From: an uncultured Eubacteriales bacterium
GTDB taxonomy: Bacteria > Bacillota > Clostridia > Lachnospirales > Lachnospiraceae
DNA length: 64,000 nt
Assembly: GCA_949284175.1 (NCBI GenBank)
Contig: CASDVE010000007.1
Coordinates: 1 to 64,000, forward strand
Reading direction: 5' to 3'
Made by a program: the position numbers and the translations under genes. The notes beneath the pieces were generated by a model that saw nothing but the letters and a program-made list of their open reading frames with translations, searched no databases and was not told the DNA's origin. Each line of letters opens with the position of its first letter. Within the stretch, counting starts at the first letter, position 1. Shown piece by piece: positions 27,144 to 36,608 of this stretch.

Positions 27144-27998
27144 ATGAGAAAAGAAAGAGAACGTCTATTAAAGAAAAAGAGAATTGTTGTAAAGGTTGGA
27201 ACATCTTCTTTAGTGCATACCAAAACTGGTTATATTAATTTAACAAAATTAGAAAAATTAGTGCGTGTGCTAACGGATATTAAAAATCGGGGAATTGAAG
27301 TTGTTTTAGTGTCCTCTGGTGCCATTGGTGTTGGAAGAAAAGCTCTTGGAATCCAAGGAAAGCCGGATACTCTTGCAAAAAAACAAGCCTGTGCAGCGGT
27401 GGGACAAGGACAGTTGATGATGATCTACCAGAAATTATTTGCAGAATATGGTCAAATCTCTGCTCAAGTTCTTATGACAAAGACAACCATTTTAAAAACA
27501 TTGAATCGAACAAATGCAGAAAATACTTTTGAAGAATTATTAAAAATGGGAGTTATTCCAATTGTAAACGAAAATGATACAGTATCCACAGAAGAGATTG
27601 AGTTTGGAGATAATGACAATTTATCAGCAGTAGTTGCTGCCCTTGTGCATGCGGATCTTTTAATTTTATTGTCTGATATTGATGGACTTTATACCGATGA
27701 TCCAAATCAAAATAAAGATGCCACATTAATTCCTGTTGTAAATGAAATTGATGCCACATTAGTAAAAATGGCAAAAGGAGTTTCTTCTGATTTTGGAACA
27801 GGAGGAATGGCAACAAAAATTGGAGCAGGAAGGATTGCTAACGATTCTGGTGCGGATATGGTGATTGCCAATGGAGCAGATTTTGGAATTTTAAATGAGA
27901 TTATGGATGGAAAAGAAGTAGGAACACTTTTCCTTGCACATAAAAATCCAGATTTTAACATGATGGATTACATAGAGAAAAAAACATATTTACAATAG
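27144..27998 (+). CDS. proB: Glutamate 5-kinase (short form, no PUA domain)
   Basis: Phosphorylates glutamate to gamma-glutamyl phosphate in proline synthesis. The 284-residue protein has the amino-acid-kinase motifs VVKVGTSSLVH, VLVSSGAIGVGRKALG, NENDTVSTEEIEFGDND and the GTGGMATKIGAGRIA loop. It stops before the PUA RNA-binding-like domain found in the 370-residue enteric enzyme. ATG 27144 is behind GGGAGAGA. A TTG at 27123 overlapping the upstream gene is unlikely. proA is close by (28952), separated by two small genes. Confidence 0.95.
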   Translation: MRKERERLLKKKRIVVKVGTSSLVHTKTGYINLTKLEKLVRVLTDIKNRGIEVVLVSSGAIGVGRKALGIQGKPDTLAKKQACAAVGQGQLMMIYQKLFAEYGQISAQVLMTKTTILKTLNRTNAENTFEELLKMGVIPIVNENDTVSTEEIEFGDNDNLSAVVAALVHADLLILLSDIDGLYTDDPNQNKDATLIPVVNEIDATLVKMAKGVSSDFGTGGMATKIGAGRIANDSGADMVIANGADFGILNEIMDGKEVGTLFLAHKNPDFNMMDYIEKKTYLQ

Positions 27999-28027
27999 AA
28001 AAATTTCAGAAAATTTAGAAGAAAAAA

Positions 28028-28055
28028 TTGCATACAACTATGCAATATGATACAC
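28028..28055 (+). promoter_or_regulatory. Symmetrical promoter candidate before the DUF896 gene
   Basis: TTGCATA (28028-28034) and TATGCAA (28039-28045) form a perfect inverted repeat. TTGCAT with TACACT (28051-28056), 17 bases apart, could be a promoter for the DUF896-fau-proA run. Confidence 0.4.
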
Positions 28056-28099
28056 TACAAGAGGAAGTTGAAATTAATTAAAGGAGTTAACGAAATAGT

Positions 28100-28309
28100 A
28101 TGGATGAAAAGAAAATTGCAAGAATTAATGAATTATATCATAAAATGAAAGCGGAAGGATTGACACCGGAAGAAAAGGAAGAGCAACAAAAATTAAGAAA
28201 AGAATATATTTTAGCCATTCGTAAAAATCTTCGTGGATCATTAGAGAATATGAGTATTTTAGAGGAAGACGGAACAGTTACACCGGTTGTAAGAAAAAAT
28301 CTCAACTGA
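28100..28309 (+). CDS. DUF896 / UPF0291 small protein
   Basis: A 69-residue protein matching the YnzC/UPF0291 family: a helical hairpin ([23 protein letters not shown]) followed by a conserved [19 protein letters not shown] and a short tail. The function is not known, and one Bacillus member is a small SOS-operon protein. It sits between proB and fau. The AAGGAG ribosome site is 14 bases upstream, a long spacing. Confidence 0.85.
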   Translation: MDEKKIARINELYHKMKAEGLTPEEKEEQQKLRKEYILAIRKNLRGSLENMSILEEDGTVTPVVRKNLN

Positions 28310-28356
28310 GAAAACGAAGATAAAATTGTGATGTATTTTGGAATGGAGGAGTTAAA

Positions 28357-28926
28357 ATGCCATTGTCGCTAATTCAATTGAGAAAAAAAGAGATTCGTCA
28401 TGAGATGCGTCTGCGGAAAAAAAAGGTGACGAAAGAGGAACGAGAACAGGCAGGAAGAGAAATTTATGAAACGTTGATTCAGATGCCAGAATTTCAAGAA
28501 GCAAAAAGCATTAGTATTTATGTTGCTTATAATCAAGAAATACCCACAGTTCCAATTATAGAAAAAGCCTTAAGTCTTGGAAAGGAAGTGGCATCTCCGA
28601 TTGTTGAAAATGGGGAAATAGAGTTTTATCGTTACACATCTCTTGATACTTTAAAAGAAAGCCAGTATGGAATACTAGAGCCAAATAAAGAATTGGGAGT
28701 TGTATCAGAAGATAGTCTTATTATTATGCCTGGTGTTGCCTTTGATGAAAATAGAAATCGAATTGGATATGGCGGCGGCTATTATGATCGCTATATGATG
28801 CGTCATAAGGAGTTAAAAACCATTGCAATTGCTTATGATTTTCAAGTATATAAAGAATTAGAATGCGAAGAAAAAGACTATAAACCAAGAAAGATTTTAA
28901 CAGAAAAACGTCTTATTTGCGAATAG
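28357..28926 (+). CDS. 5-formyltetrahydrofolate cyclo-ligase
   Basis: An ATP-dependent enzyme turning 5-formyl-THF into 5,10-methenyl-THF, which returns an inhibitory folate to the one-carbon pool. The 189-residue protein has the family features: a basic N-terminal helix (RKKEIRHEMRLRKKKV) and the nucleotide/folate motif MPGVAFDENRNRIGYGGGYYDRYM near residues 125-148. GGAGG lies before ATG 28357. It is placed in the proline run, 26 bases before proA. Confidence 0.93.
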   Translation: MPLSLIQLRKKEIRHEMRLRKKKVTKEEREQAGREIYETLIQMPEFQEAKSISIYVAYNQEIPTVPIIEKALSLGKEVASPIVENGEIEFYRYTSLDTLKESQYGILEPNKELGVVSEDSLIIMPGVAFDENRNRIGYGGGYYDRYMMRHKELKTIAIAYDFQVYKELECEEKDYKPRKILTEKRLICE

Positions 28927-28951
28927 GGCATAAAGGAAAAGGAGTAGAGAG

Positions 28952-30199
28952 ATGGAATTATTGGAAACGTTGGGGAAACAAGCAAAAGAGGCTAGTAGTG
29001 AGCTTGCGATACTCGATACATATAAAAAGAATCGAGCACTTAATTTTGTTGCTGATGCTTTAGAATTTTGTGAAGAAGAGCTGTTAGAGAGCAATGAAAT
29101 GGATATTCAAAACGGAAAGAAGAATGGAATGTCAGAGGCTTTACTCGATCGCTTAACTCTTACAAAAGAGAGAATTAAAGCTATGGCAGATGGTATTCGT
29201 CAGATTGTTCAGTTAGAAGATCCAATTGGAGAAGTGCTTTCTATGAAGCAAAGAGAAAATGGATTATTAATTGGGCAAAAGAGAGTTCCTCTAGGTGTTG
29301 TTGGAATTATTTATGAATCACGTCCCAATGTAACAGCAGATGCCTTTGCTCTTTGTTTTAAGGCTGGAAATGCTGTTATTTTAAGAGGTGGAAAAGATGC
29401 GATTCATTCCAATACAGCCATTATGGAAGTGATTCAAGGAGCACTTGCAGAATGTAACGTGAACAAAAATTCTATTCAGCTTGTAACGGATACTAGTCAT
29501 GAAGTAGCAAATCAAATGATGAAATTAAATGGATATATTGATGTGTTAATTCCAAGAGGAGGGGCTGGTTTAATAAAAGCAGTTGTTCAAAATAGTACAG
29601 TGCCAGTGATTGAAACAGGAACAGGGAATTGTCATATCTATGTGGATGAATTTGCAGATTTAGAAAAGGCAATTCCTATTATTGTAAATGCTAAGACTCA
29701 GCGACTTGGTACGTGTAATACTTGTGAATCTTTGGTGGTACATGAAGAAATAGCGAACAAAGCCATTCCTCTTATTGTGGACGCTTTAGTGGAAAAAGGA
29801 GTGGAAATTCGGGGGGACAAACGTTCCAAAGAAATTGATGTTCGCATTCAAGATGCCACAGAAGAAGACTATGGAATGGAATACTTAGATCGCATTATTT
29901 CTTTAAAAGTTGTGGAATCATTAAAGGAAGCAATCGCCCATATTAACCGATATAATACAGGACATAGTGAGGCAATTATAACAGAACATTATGGAAATGC
30001 TCAAAGATTTTTAAATGAAATTGATGCAGCAGCCGTTTATGTGAATGCCTCAACAAGATTTACGGATGGTTTTGAATTTGGGTTTGGTGCAGAAATTGGA
30101 ATCAGCACGCAAAAACTCCATGCAAGAGGGCCAATGGGATTACTTGCACTTACCTCTACTAAATACATTATCTATGGGGATGGTCAGATCCGTCAATAA
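28952..30199 (+). CDS. proA: Glutamate-5-semialdehyde dehydrogenase
   Basis: NADPH-dependent reduction of gamma-glutamyl phosphate, the second step of proline synthesis after ProB. The 415-residue length is standard. Landmarks are [40 protein letters not shown] and the catalytic-cysteine region [14 protein letters not shown] near residues 248-261. The ATG at 28952 is behind AAAGGAG. The proB-DUF896-fau-proA order separates two partner enzymes by a folate gene. Confidence 0.96.
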   Translation: MELLETLGKQAKEASSELAILDTYKKNRALNFVADALEFCEEELLESNEMDIQNGKKNGMSEALLDRLTLTKERIKAMADGIRQIVQLEDPIGEVLSMKQRENGLLIGQKRVPLGVVGIIYESRPNVTADAFALCFKAGNAVILRGGKDAIHSNTAIMEVIQGALAECNVNKNSIQLVTDTSHEVANQMMKLNGYIDVLIPRGGAGLIKAVVQNSTVPVIETGTGNCHIYVDEFADLEKAIPIIVNAKTQRLGTCNTCESLVVHEEIANKAIPLIVDALVEKGVEIRGDKRSKEIDVRIQDATEEDYGMEYLDRIISLKVVESLKEAIAHINRYNTGHSEAIITEHYGNAQRFLNEIDAAAVYVNASTRFTDGFEFGFGAEIGISTQKLHARGPMGLLALTSTKYIIYGDGQIRQ

Positions 30200-30253
30200 C
30201 ATAGTATTTTATTTAATTGAAAAAATTTTTATATGACATTTATTATAAAGTGT

Positions 30254-30259
30254 GATAAT
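30254..30259 (+). promoter_or_regulatory. Extended -10 before the small coiled-coil gene
   Basis: TGTGATAAT (30251-30259), with no clear -35 box, lies about 40 bases ahead of the start codon. Confidence 0.35.
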
Positions 30260-30296
30260 ATAGAATCAAATAAAATAAAAAAGAGAGGTATTAAAA

Positions 30297-30506
30297 ATGG
30301 CAAGAACTAAAAATTATGAGTCATTAATTGCAACAAAGGAAGAGCAGATTCAGAAGGCAAAAGAAAAATTAAGTGTACTAGAAAAAGAATTACAGGAATT
30401 AAAAGAGGAACAAAAAGCATTAGAAGTTTCTGAACTTTATGATGCGGTAAAAAAATCAGGATTATCTGTAAATGAAATTATGGATATTCTGGAAAACAAA
30501 GAATGA
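30297..30506 (+). CDS. Small coiled-coil protein (DUF4315-like)
   Basis: A 69-residue, highly charged protein. Residues 5-45 form one long predicted coiled coil (heptads around ATKEEQIQKAKEKLSVLEKE). The C-terminal part ends SVNEIMDILENKE, which looks like a short helix pair. The architecture resembles DUF4315 proteins found on conjugative elements, but no other mobile genes are adjacent. The RBS AGAGAGG precedes ATG 30297. Function is unknown. Confidence 0.7.
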   Translation: MARTKNYESLIATKEEQIQKAKEKLSVLEKELQELKEEQKALEVSELYDAVKKSGLSVNEIMDILENKE

Positions 30507-30507
30507 G

Positions 30508-30555
30508 AAAGAAACCTCCACATAGGAAAAAATCTTATGTGGAGGTTTCTTTCTT
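30508..30555. terminator. Bidirectional terminator between the small gene and helD
   Basis: AAGAAACCTCCACATA pairs with TATGTGGAGGTTTCTT, with T-rich sequence on both sides. It can serve both convergent genes. Confidence 0.9.
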
Positions 30556-30563
30556 ATTGTTCT

Positions 30564-32600
30564 TTATAAAAAGAGTGTGCTGATCGCTTGATCGGCAATT
30601 AAATGGAGTTCATGTAAAGCTCTCGTAATGGCAACATAGAGAAGTTTTGCATCTTTTTGATTTCTTTCATAGTGCTTATGATCAGGTTTCCAAAGAATGA
30701 CAGCATCAAATTCTAATCCTTTTGTTAAGGTGACAGGTAACACCATAATTCCGTTATGAAAATCCGATTCTGCATGATCTGGTATTTTAAGAAATTCTTT
30801 TAATTCTTGTGCTTCCTCTTCGGTTTTACAGATTATAGCGATGGTTTCAAATCCTTTGTTTTGCACTTCTTGCACTGTCTTTCGTAAGGTTGTATACAGA
30901 ATATCAGAGGTGACTTGATGAAGATGAACAGGCTCTCCATGGCGGATGACTGGTTGAATTTTATAGTTTTCTTGGGAAGTCTTTTCCAATACTTTTCCTG
31001 CATATTCAGAGATTTCAATTGTATTTCGATAACTTTTAGAAAGGAGATAGAAACTATCATTTTCTTTTGTAAATAATGCCTTTTTTAGTCCTTCCCAGTC
31101 GTTTAAACCGGTTTCATATCGAATATTTTGGGAAACATCTCCCATAATGGTAAAATAGCACTCTGGGAGTAATTGCTTTAATACATAATAAAGCATTTCT
31201 CCAAAATCTTGAGCCTCATCAATGATAATCTGGCTAAATTCATCGACTTCCTTTTTAAGAAGGATTCTTTTATAAATAAGAGCTAAACTGGCACAGTCAT
31301 AAATATCAAACTGAGTATTTTTAATATGTTCTTTCGTTTCCAATAAAGAAATATTAGTTTCTTGTTCCAACCAATTTAAAAACTGTTCATAAATTTGAAT
31401 CTCAGTCCATTTGTATTGATCGGAGTGATAATATTTTTTGTATTGTGCCAGTTTTTCTTTTTTATAGGTGTCTGATTGCTCTGTACAGAGAAATTTAATA
31501 CGCATAGCTATTTTGGAATTTAATAATTTCTCAAGTTGTAATAGGGATAAAAGAGGATTGTTTTTTAAAGTTTCTTCAATTAAATCTGTTGAAAGAATGA
31601 CACCGATCTCTTCATCTTTTACTTCTTCCATAGGAAGATAATGATGTTTAAAGGAGGATAAAAATTGTTCTAATTGTTTGGAAAATGGAAGTTTACTTTT
31701 ATAAGGAGCATCATTAGAATCTTTTATAATCTGATATTTCTTTTTCCATGATTTGCCCATCAAATACGGAATAAAAAGATCCATACGCATTTGTTTTACA
31801 TGATTGACATCCAACTCCGGAAGACCACTGCTTATATAGTTTAGGAGCATATCAGTACTTCCTACAATACAAAATTCTGATGGCTTATATCGTTTGTCAT
31901 AGTTATAGAGCAAATAAGAGATTCGGTGAAGAGCGACGGTTGTCTTTCCACTTCCGGCAACCCCTTGTACAATAATATTTTTAAATGGAATATCGCGAAT
32001 AATTTCATTTTGTTCCTTTTGAATGGTGGCGATAATATCTCCCAGTACTGCTTCTTTATTTTGAGAGAGATATTTTACAAGAAGTTCATCCGTTGAAGCG
32101 ACGTCATCATCATAATATCCAAGTAATTGTCCATGAGAAATATCATAAGTACGTTTCTTTTTTAGCTCAATTTCTATGCGACCCGATTCGGGGACATCAT
32201 AAGATCCATTCCCAAGTTCATTCTCATAATAAACGGTGGAAACAGGGGCTCTCCAGTCAACGATAATAATATCGGATTGATTTTTTGTGATTCCATTTTT
32301 TCCAATATAACAAGATTCCGTTGTTTCAAATGTTTTATCTTCGTAGTCAATTCTTCCGAAATACGTTTTGTCTAAAGCAGAACGGTTTTTTCTGAGGGTA
32401 TTTTGGGTATCCTCTAAAATATTTTGTCCTGCTAATAACTGTCCATAGGAATCTCCATCGCCCTTTTTTACAGATTGAAATAATTCTGTCACTTTTGTGC
32501 GATATTCTAATTCTTTTTTTTCGAAAAATTCAATATTTTCTTGAATGACTTGTAGGCAAGTGTCCAAATGTTGTTGTTCTGTTTTTTGTTCTTGATTCAT
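30564..32600 (-). CDS. helD: HelD-type superfamily 1 helicase (RNA polymerase recycling)
   Basis: A 678-residue UvrD/Rep-like ATPase of the HelD group. A charged helical N-terminal arm (about 1-70) is followed by the family's VDWRAPVSTVYYENELG. The Walker A is IIVQGVAGSGKTTVALHRIS near residue 212. Further motifs are IIDEAQDFGEML and, near the end, LTKGLEFDAVILWKP and LYVAITRALHEL. HelD proteins release stalled RNA polymerase from DNA. The ATG ends at 32600 with GCGAGG upstream. It is transcribed away from icd. Confidence 0.88.
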   Translation of the reverse strand: MNQEQKTEQQHLDTCLQVIQENIEFFEKKELEYRTKVTELFQSVKKGDGDSYGQLLAGQNILEDTQNTLRKNRSALDKTYFGRIDYEDKTFETTESCYIGKNGITKNQSDIIIVDWRAPVSTVYYENELGNGSYDVPESGRIEIELKKKRTYDISHGQLLGYYDDDVASTDELLVKYLSQNKEAVLGDIIATIQKEQNEIIRDIPFKNIIVQGVAGSGKTTVALHRISYLLYNYDKRYKPSEFCIVGSTDMLLNYISSGLPELDVNHVKQMRMDLFIPYLMGKSWKKKYQIIKDSNDAPYKSKLPFSKQLEQFLSSFKHHYLPMEEVKDEEIGVILSTDLIEETLKNNPLLSLLQLEKLLNSKIAMRIKFLCTEQSDTYKKEKLAQYKKYYHSDQYKWTEIQIYEQFLNWLEQETNISLLETKEHIKNTQFDIYDCASLALIYKRILLKKEVDEFSQIIIDEAQDFGEMLYYVLKQLLPECYFTIMGDVSQNIRYETGLNDWEGLKKALFTKENDSFYLLSKSYRNTIEISEYAGKVLEKTSQENYKIQPVIRHGEPVHLHQVTSDILYTTLRKTVQEVQNKGFETIAIICKTEEEAQELKEFLKIPDHAESDFHNGIMVLPVTLTKGLEFDAVILWKPDHKHYERNQKDAKLLYVAITRALHELHLIADQAISTLFL

Positions 32601-32671
32601 TATTATAACCTCGCTTTCTTTGCTGTATCATATGTGTAGTAAAAGTTATATCAAAAAAATAAAAAAAAGAA

Positions 32672-32808
32672 TAGACTTATATTTTTATTTATGGTATGAT
32701 GATAACATAAACAGTAAATAAAAAAGATGTCAGACAATTAATTGAATAGTCATTCAAATTAGTGCAATAAACCATATTCTTAAAGAAAATTTAGGGATAT
32801 GGTTTTTT
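32672..32808 (+). ncRNA. Candidate small RNA or icd leader attenuator
   Basis: A promoter TAGACT (32672-32677) - 17 bases - TATGAT (32695-32700), with TG before the -10, points right. An intrinsic terminator at 32769-32808 (AACCATAT paired to ATATGGTT, then T6) would end the transcript after about 100 bases. No start codon with a ribosome site lies between. It could be a free RNA or an attenuated icd leader. This is inferred from signals only. Confidence 0.35.
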
Positions 32809-32908
32809 ATATTATAAGAAATTTTGTTTCCTATAACATAAAAAAGTACTGGGTACAAACGATGCCCAGCTGTTTTAAAATAGAATCAATAAAAATAAAA
32901 GAATACTC

Positions 32909-32937
32909 TTGTCAGAAAATAAAAGATAGAGTATAAT
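32909..32937 (+). promoter_or_regulatory. Promoter of icd
   Basis: TTGTCA (32909-32914) and TATAAT (32932-32937) are 17 bases apart, 51 bases before the start codon. Confidence 0.8.
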
Positions 32938-32988
32938 TTTAATACATGTATACAATTATATTGAGCGATAGGAAATGGAGGAAAACAC

Positions 32989-34200
32989 ATGGAAAAAATT
33001 AAAATGACAACTCCTTTAGTTGAGATGGATGGAGATGAAATGACAAGAATCCTTTGGAAAATGATCAAAGACGAGTTACTACACCCATTTATTGATTTAA
33101 AGACAGAGTATTATGATTTAGGATTAGAGCATAGAAATGAAACCAATGATCAGGTAACTGTGGATTCCGCAAATGCTACAAAAAAATATGGAGTTGCAGT
33201 CAAGTGTGCTACCATCACACCAAATGCTGCTCGTATGACAGAATACAACTTAAAGGAAATGTGGAAAAGTCCAAATGGAACAATTCGTGCTCTTTTAGAT
33301 GGAACTGTTTTTCGTGCACCGATTGTTGTAAAAGGAATTGAACCATGTGTGAAGAATTGGGTGAAACCAATTACATTGGCAAGACATGCGTATGGAGATG
33401 TATATAAAGGAACAGAAATGAAAATTCCTGGTGCAGGTAAGGTGGAACTTGTCTATACCGCAGAGGATGGAACAGAAACAAGAGAGCTTGTACATAATTT
33501 TACTGGTGCAGGAATTGTACAAGGAATGCACAACTTAAATGATTCCATTTCAAGTTTCGCAAGAAGCTGTTTTGATTATGCCCTTGATACAAAGCAGGAT
33601 CTTTGGTTTGCGACAAAGGATACTATTTCTAAAAAATATGATCATACATTTAAAGATATTTTTCAAGAGATCTATGACAAGGAGTACAAAACACGTTTTG
33701 GAGAGGCAGGCATTGAATATTTCTATACTTTAATTGATGATGCAGTAGCTCGTGTTATGAAAGCAGAAGGCGGATTTATTTGGGCTTGCAAAAACTATGA
33801 TGGCGATGTTATGAGTGATATGGTATCTTCTGCCTTTGGTTCTCTTGCTATGATGACATCTGTCTTAGTATCTCCACATGGCTATTATGAATATGAGGCA
33901 GCTCATGGAACGGTACAAAGACATTATTATAAGCATTTAAAAGGAGAAGAAACTTCCACAAACTCTGTTGCCACAATTTTTGCATGGACAGGAGCATTAA
34001 GAAAACGTGGAGAATTAGATAACATTCAAGGTTTAATTCAATTTGCTGATCAGTTAGAAAGAGCCACATTGCAGACGATTGAATCAGGAAATATGACAAA
34101 AGACCTTGCACTGATTACTTCTTTAAAAGATGTTACCGTATTAAATAGTGAACAATTCATTCGTGCCATTCGAGAAAATTTAGAAAAAGCGTTGGCATAA
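32989..34200 (+). CDS. icd: NADP-dependent isocitrate dehydrogenase (eukaryote-like type)
   Basis: Oxidative decarboxylation of isocitrate to 2-oxoglutarate, here probably to supply glutamate rather than a full cycle. At 403 residues with [25 protein letters not shown] at the N-terminus, it belongs to the homodimeric class that includes cytosolic and mitochondrial eukaryotic NADP enzymes rather than the E. coli class. Substrate-site motif [16 protein letters not shown] is at about residues 93-108, and the cofactor region is [12 protein letters not shown] near 303. ATG 32989 is behind ATGGAGG. A single gene with its own promoter and terminator. Confidence 0.95.
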   Translation: MEKIKMTTPLVEMDGDEMTRILWKMIKDELLHPFIDLKTEYYDLGLEHRNETNDQVTVDSANATKKYGVAVKCATITPNAARMTEYNLKEMWKSPNGTIRALLDGTVFRAPIVVKGIEPCVKNWVKPITLARHAYGDVYKGTEMKIPGAGKVELVYTAEDGTETRELVHNFTGAGIVQGMHNLNDSISSFARSCFDYALDTKQDLWFATKDTISKKYDHTFKDIFQEIYDKEYKTRFGEAGIEYFYTLIDDAVARVMKAEGGFIWACKNYDGDVMSDMVSSAFGSLAMMTSVLVSPHGYYEYEAAHGTVQRHYYKHLKGEETSTNSVATIFAWTGALRKRGELDNIQGLIQFADQLERATLQTIESGNMTKDLALITSLKDVTVLNSEQFIRAIRENLEKALA

Positions 34201-34237
34201 GAATCGTATTATAGAAAACAAAAATTAGTTAGAAAAG

Positions 34238-34289
34238 AAAAGCTATTGCAAAGAGAAAGTTAAAAATCTTTTGCAATAGCTTTTTGTTT
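34238..34289 (+). terminator. Terminator of icd
   Basis: AAAAGCTATTGCAAA pairs with TTTGCAATAGCTTTT, followed by a T run. Confidence 0.9.
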
Positions 34290-34349
34290 GTGGTATTCTA
34301 ATGGCGATTAAATTTAGTTTGATACGAGAGGATAAGAAGGGAGATTATG

Positions 34350-35591
34350 ATGATATTCCGATGTATAGAAGAAGATTGTGGTTGTATTGTAGAGGGAGAA
34401 GAAGTTCCTTATTGTCCACAATGTCTTGGAGAGATGAAAGAGATTTTAAAAGAGGATATGAATGGGCTTGATTGGTGTCAGCTAGGGATTTTTCTATCCC
34501 AAAAAGAGGAAGAGGAACGAGCTTTTTCTTGCTTTCAAAAGTCTGCAAAGGAAGGGGAACCATGGGGAATCTGTAATCTCGGCTGGTGTTATGAAATAGG
34601 AGCAGGTACAGAAGTGGATGAAAAGCAGGCGGTTTGGTTATACGAGCAGTCAGCAGGGCTTGGGTATTTTCCTGCTTATTGTAATCTTGGTTGGTGTTAT
34701 GAACATGGAATCGGCGTAAAAGAGGATATGGAGCGAGCAGTTTTTTGTTATCAAATATCGGCAGAAGATCAATTCGCCAGAGGACAGAGGTTGCTCGCCA
34801 ATTGTTATGCCTATGGGAACGGTGTGGAACAAAATGAAGAAATGGCATTTCTTCTTATGAGAGATTCGTCCGATAATGGTGATTTGGATGCCCTATATTA
34901 TTTGGGAACCTTTTATTGGAACGGAATTGGAGTAGAGGTTGATTATGAAAAAGCAGTCGAAATTTTTCATGAAGTGGTAGAACAAGCAGAGGATAAGGAT
35001 GCTCTTTTTTATTTGGGGTATGCCTATGGCAATGGAACTGGTGCATTAAAAAATGATGAGCGTTCTTTTGCGTACTATAAGAGGAGTGCTTTGGCAGGGG
35101 AACTGACCTCAAAAAATAATTTAGCTGATGACTATTATTTGGGAAGGGGAACGAAAAAAGATATGGAACAGGCACTTTTTTGGTATCGCTCTTCTGCTGA
35201 GGATGGAAATGATGATGCTTGTTGCACGCTTGGTCGATTGTATCAAGAGGGCATTGGAGTAAAAAAGGATGAAGTTCTCAGTGCCAATTACTATGAAAAG
35301 GCTTGCAAAAGCAATACAGAAAATCAAGGACTAGAATGCTATCTTCGTATGGCGTATTGTTATTATAAAGGAATTGGTGTAAAACAAAATGAAAAGAAAG
35401 CAGAAGAAGTTTTGATGGATGGATTTTCTAAGACCAAATCCTGTGAAAAACTTACGAAAGATATCCTTGTTCGAAGAAATAACAATGTGGCAGAGGGGAC
35501 AATTGGTATTTTGGTAGAACAATTGATAACATATTGTAGAAATGATGAGATTACAAAAAAATTAAAAGATTTAAAAAAATATTTTTCATAA
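34350..35591 (+). CDS. Sel1-repeat (SLR/TPR-like) protein with N-terminal zinc-ribbon motif
   Basis: A 413-residue protein built of about seven Sel1-type repeats. Units such as NLGWCYEHGIGVKEDMERAVFCY recur at roughly 36-residue intervals from residue 60 to 350. The N-terminus carries four cysteines (C..C and CPQC) that could form a zinc ribbon. Sel1 proteins act as scaffolds for protein contacts. No partner is obvious. Two adjacent ATG codons (34347 and 34350) are possible, and the second has the better distance from AAGGGAG. The C-terminal 60 residues are not repeat-like. Confidence 0.83.
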   Translation: MIFRCIEEDCGCIVEGEEVPYCPQCLGEMKEILKEDMNGLDWCQLGIFLSQKEEEERAFSCFQKSAKEGEPWGICNLGWCYEIGAGTEVDEKQAVWLYEQSAGLGYFPAYCNLGWCYEHGIGVKEDMERAVFCYQISAEDQFARGQRLLANCYAYGNGVEQNEEMAFLLMRDSSDNGDLDALYYLGTFYWNGIGVEVDYEKAVEIFHEVVEQAEDKDALFYLGYAYGNGTGALKNDERSFAYYKRSALAGELTSKNNLADDYYLGRGTKKDMEQALFWYRSSAEDGNDDACCTLGRLYQEGIGVKKDEVLSANYYEKACKSNTENQGLECYLRMAYCYYKGIGVKQNEKKAEEVLMDGFSKTKSCEKLTKDILVRRNNNVAEGTIGILVEQLITYCRNDEITKKLKDLKKYFS

Positions 35592-35650
35592 ATTGAAGAT
35601 TTTTTCTTGTTTCTATCGTTATAGAGAGTGTAGAGAGAAAAGAGGTGGAG

Positions 35651-36160
35651 GTGGAGAAAATTAACGAAAGAGAGTTATTAGAATACTGGATCGACACTTA
35701 TGGTAACTTAATTTTTTCCATCTGTTTTCAAATGACAAAAGATTACTTTGAAGCGGAGGATTTAACACAGGAAACATTTTTATCCGCCTATCGCAATCAT
35801 GAGAGTTTTGATGGAAAATATGAAAAGGCTTGGCTTACGAAAATTGCCACCAATAAATGTTTGGATTATAGAAAAAGCAGGCAGGCAAAGATTTCTATTG
35901 TTGAAGAACAGACATTGTTACATACTCCATCAAAAGAAGCGTCTTTAGAAGCCATGATGGAGGAAAGTGAGGTTTTGGAGCAATTGGACAGATGCTGTTC
36001 TCAATTAAAACCTCCTTACAATGAAGTGGCAAGGCAATATTTTTGTGAAGAGAAAACGGTGGAAGAAATTGCACTTGCACAAAACAAAAATAAAAAGACA
36101 GTCCAAACACAAATTTATCGAGCAAAAGCTATGCTAAAATCACTGTGGAAAAAGGGATGA
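35651..36160 (+). CDS. ECF-type RNA polymerase sigma factor
   Basis: A 169-residue sigma factor with only regions 2 and 4. Region 2 shows DYFEAEDLTQETFLSAYRN and AWLTKIATNKCLDYRKSR. Region 4 has a helix-turn-helix VEEIALAQNKNKKTVQTQIYRAKAMLK near the end. The next gene encodes a zinc anti-sigma factor, so activity is probably released by a signal at the membrane. The start may be GTG 35651 (AAGAGG five bases upstream) or GTG 35645. Its target promoters are not known, and I found no clear ECF-type site upstream. Confidence 0.88.
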   Translation: MEKINERELLEYWIDTYGNLIFSICFQMTKDYFEAEDLTQETFLSAYRNHESFDGKYEKAWLTKIATNKCLDYRKSRQAKISIVEEQTLLHTPSKEASLEAMMEESEVLEQLDRCCSQLKPPYNEVARQYFCEEKTVEEIALAQNKNKKTVQTQIYRAKAMLKSLWKKG

Positions 36161-36176
36161 AAGGAGGGGAAGTCGA

Positions 36177-36608
36177 TTGGGAGATCATATTGAAGACCAA
36201 GTATTGATGAAATTAGTAAACGGGACATTGAGAGAAGAAGAAGAGCTTCTTTTGTATGAGCATATTGGACAATGTGATTTTTGTGCCATGCGATATAGTG
36301 AAATCATAGAAAAGCATATGATAAAAGCTCCAATGGGCATGAAAGAATCCATTTTAAATCAGACTGCTCCGATTCCTTTTAAAAAAGAGTCTTCCAAAAT
36401 TTCTTTTTACAGCTATTGTGCCAAAGCTGTCATTGGAATGGTAGCAGGGCTTTTATTACTATTTGGGAATACACCGTTTTATCAAGGAATGCTTATGCTA
36501 CAAATGCGTTCTTACTCTCAATCCATTGAGTTTGTCAATCAAATGAATGAGAAAATGAAACAATTTGAAACTTATTTTTTTATGCAGGAGAGTGATCGAT
36601 ATGATTAA
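36177..36608 (+). CDS. Zinc-binding anti-sigma factor
   Basis: A 143-residue protein. The N-terminal zinc anti-sigma motif HIGQCDFC (H-x3-C-x2-C, about residues 30-37) should hold the sigma factor. One membrane helix follows (about 85-103), then a short outer tail. Start is TTG 36177, decided by the strong AAAGGAGGGG just upstream. The gene lies 16 bases behind the sigma gene and overlaps the next one by eight bases. Together they form a sigma/anti-sigma/membrane-protein unit. Confidence 0.82.
   Translation: MGDHIEDQVLMKLVNGTLREEEELLLYEHIGQCDFCAMRYSEIIEKHMIKAPMGMKESILNQTAPIPFKKESSKISFYSYCAKAVIGMVAGLLLLFGNTPFYQGMLMLQMRSYSQSIEFVNQMNEKMKQFETYFFMQESDRYD

Larger units (their letters stand above)
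32601..32988. other. Intergenic region between helD and icd
   Basis: The region holds a promoter-terminator pair that may define a small RNA (see separate entry) and the icd promoter. It also holds a CTGGG/CCCAG hairpin at about 32852-32872, which on the minus strand is followed by TAC then T6. No protein gene is seen. Confidence 0.55.

Noticed and set aside
32852-32872. Terminator on the plus strand before icd
   Set aside because: The CTGGG/CCCAG stem is only five pairs, and the plus strand has just four T after it. On the minus strand a T run exists, but there is no gene to end.
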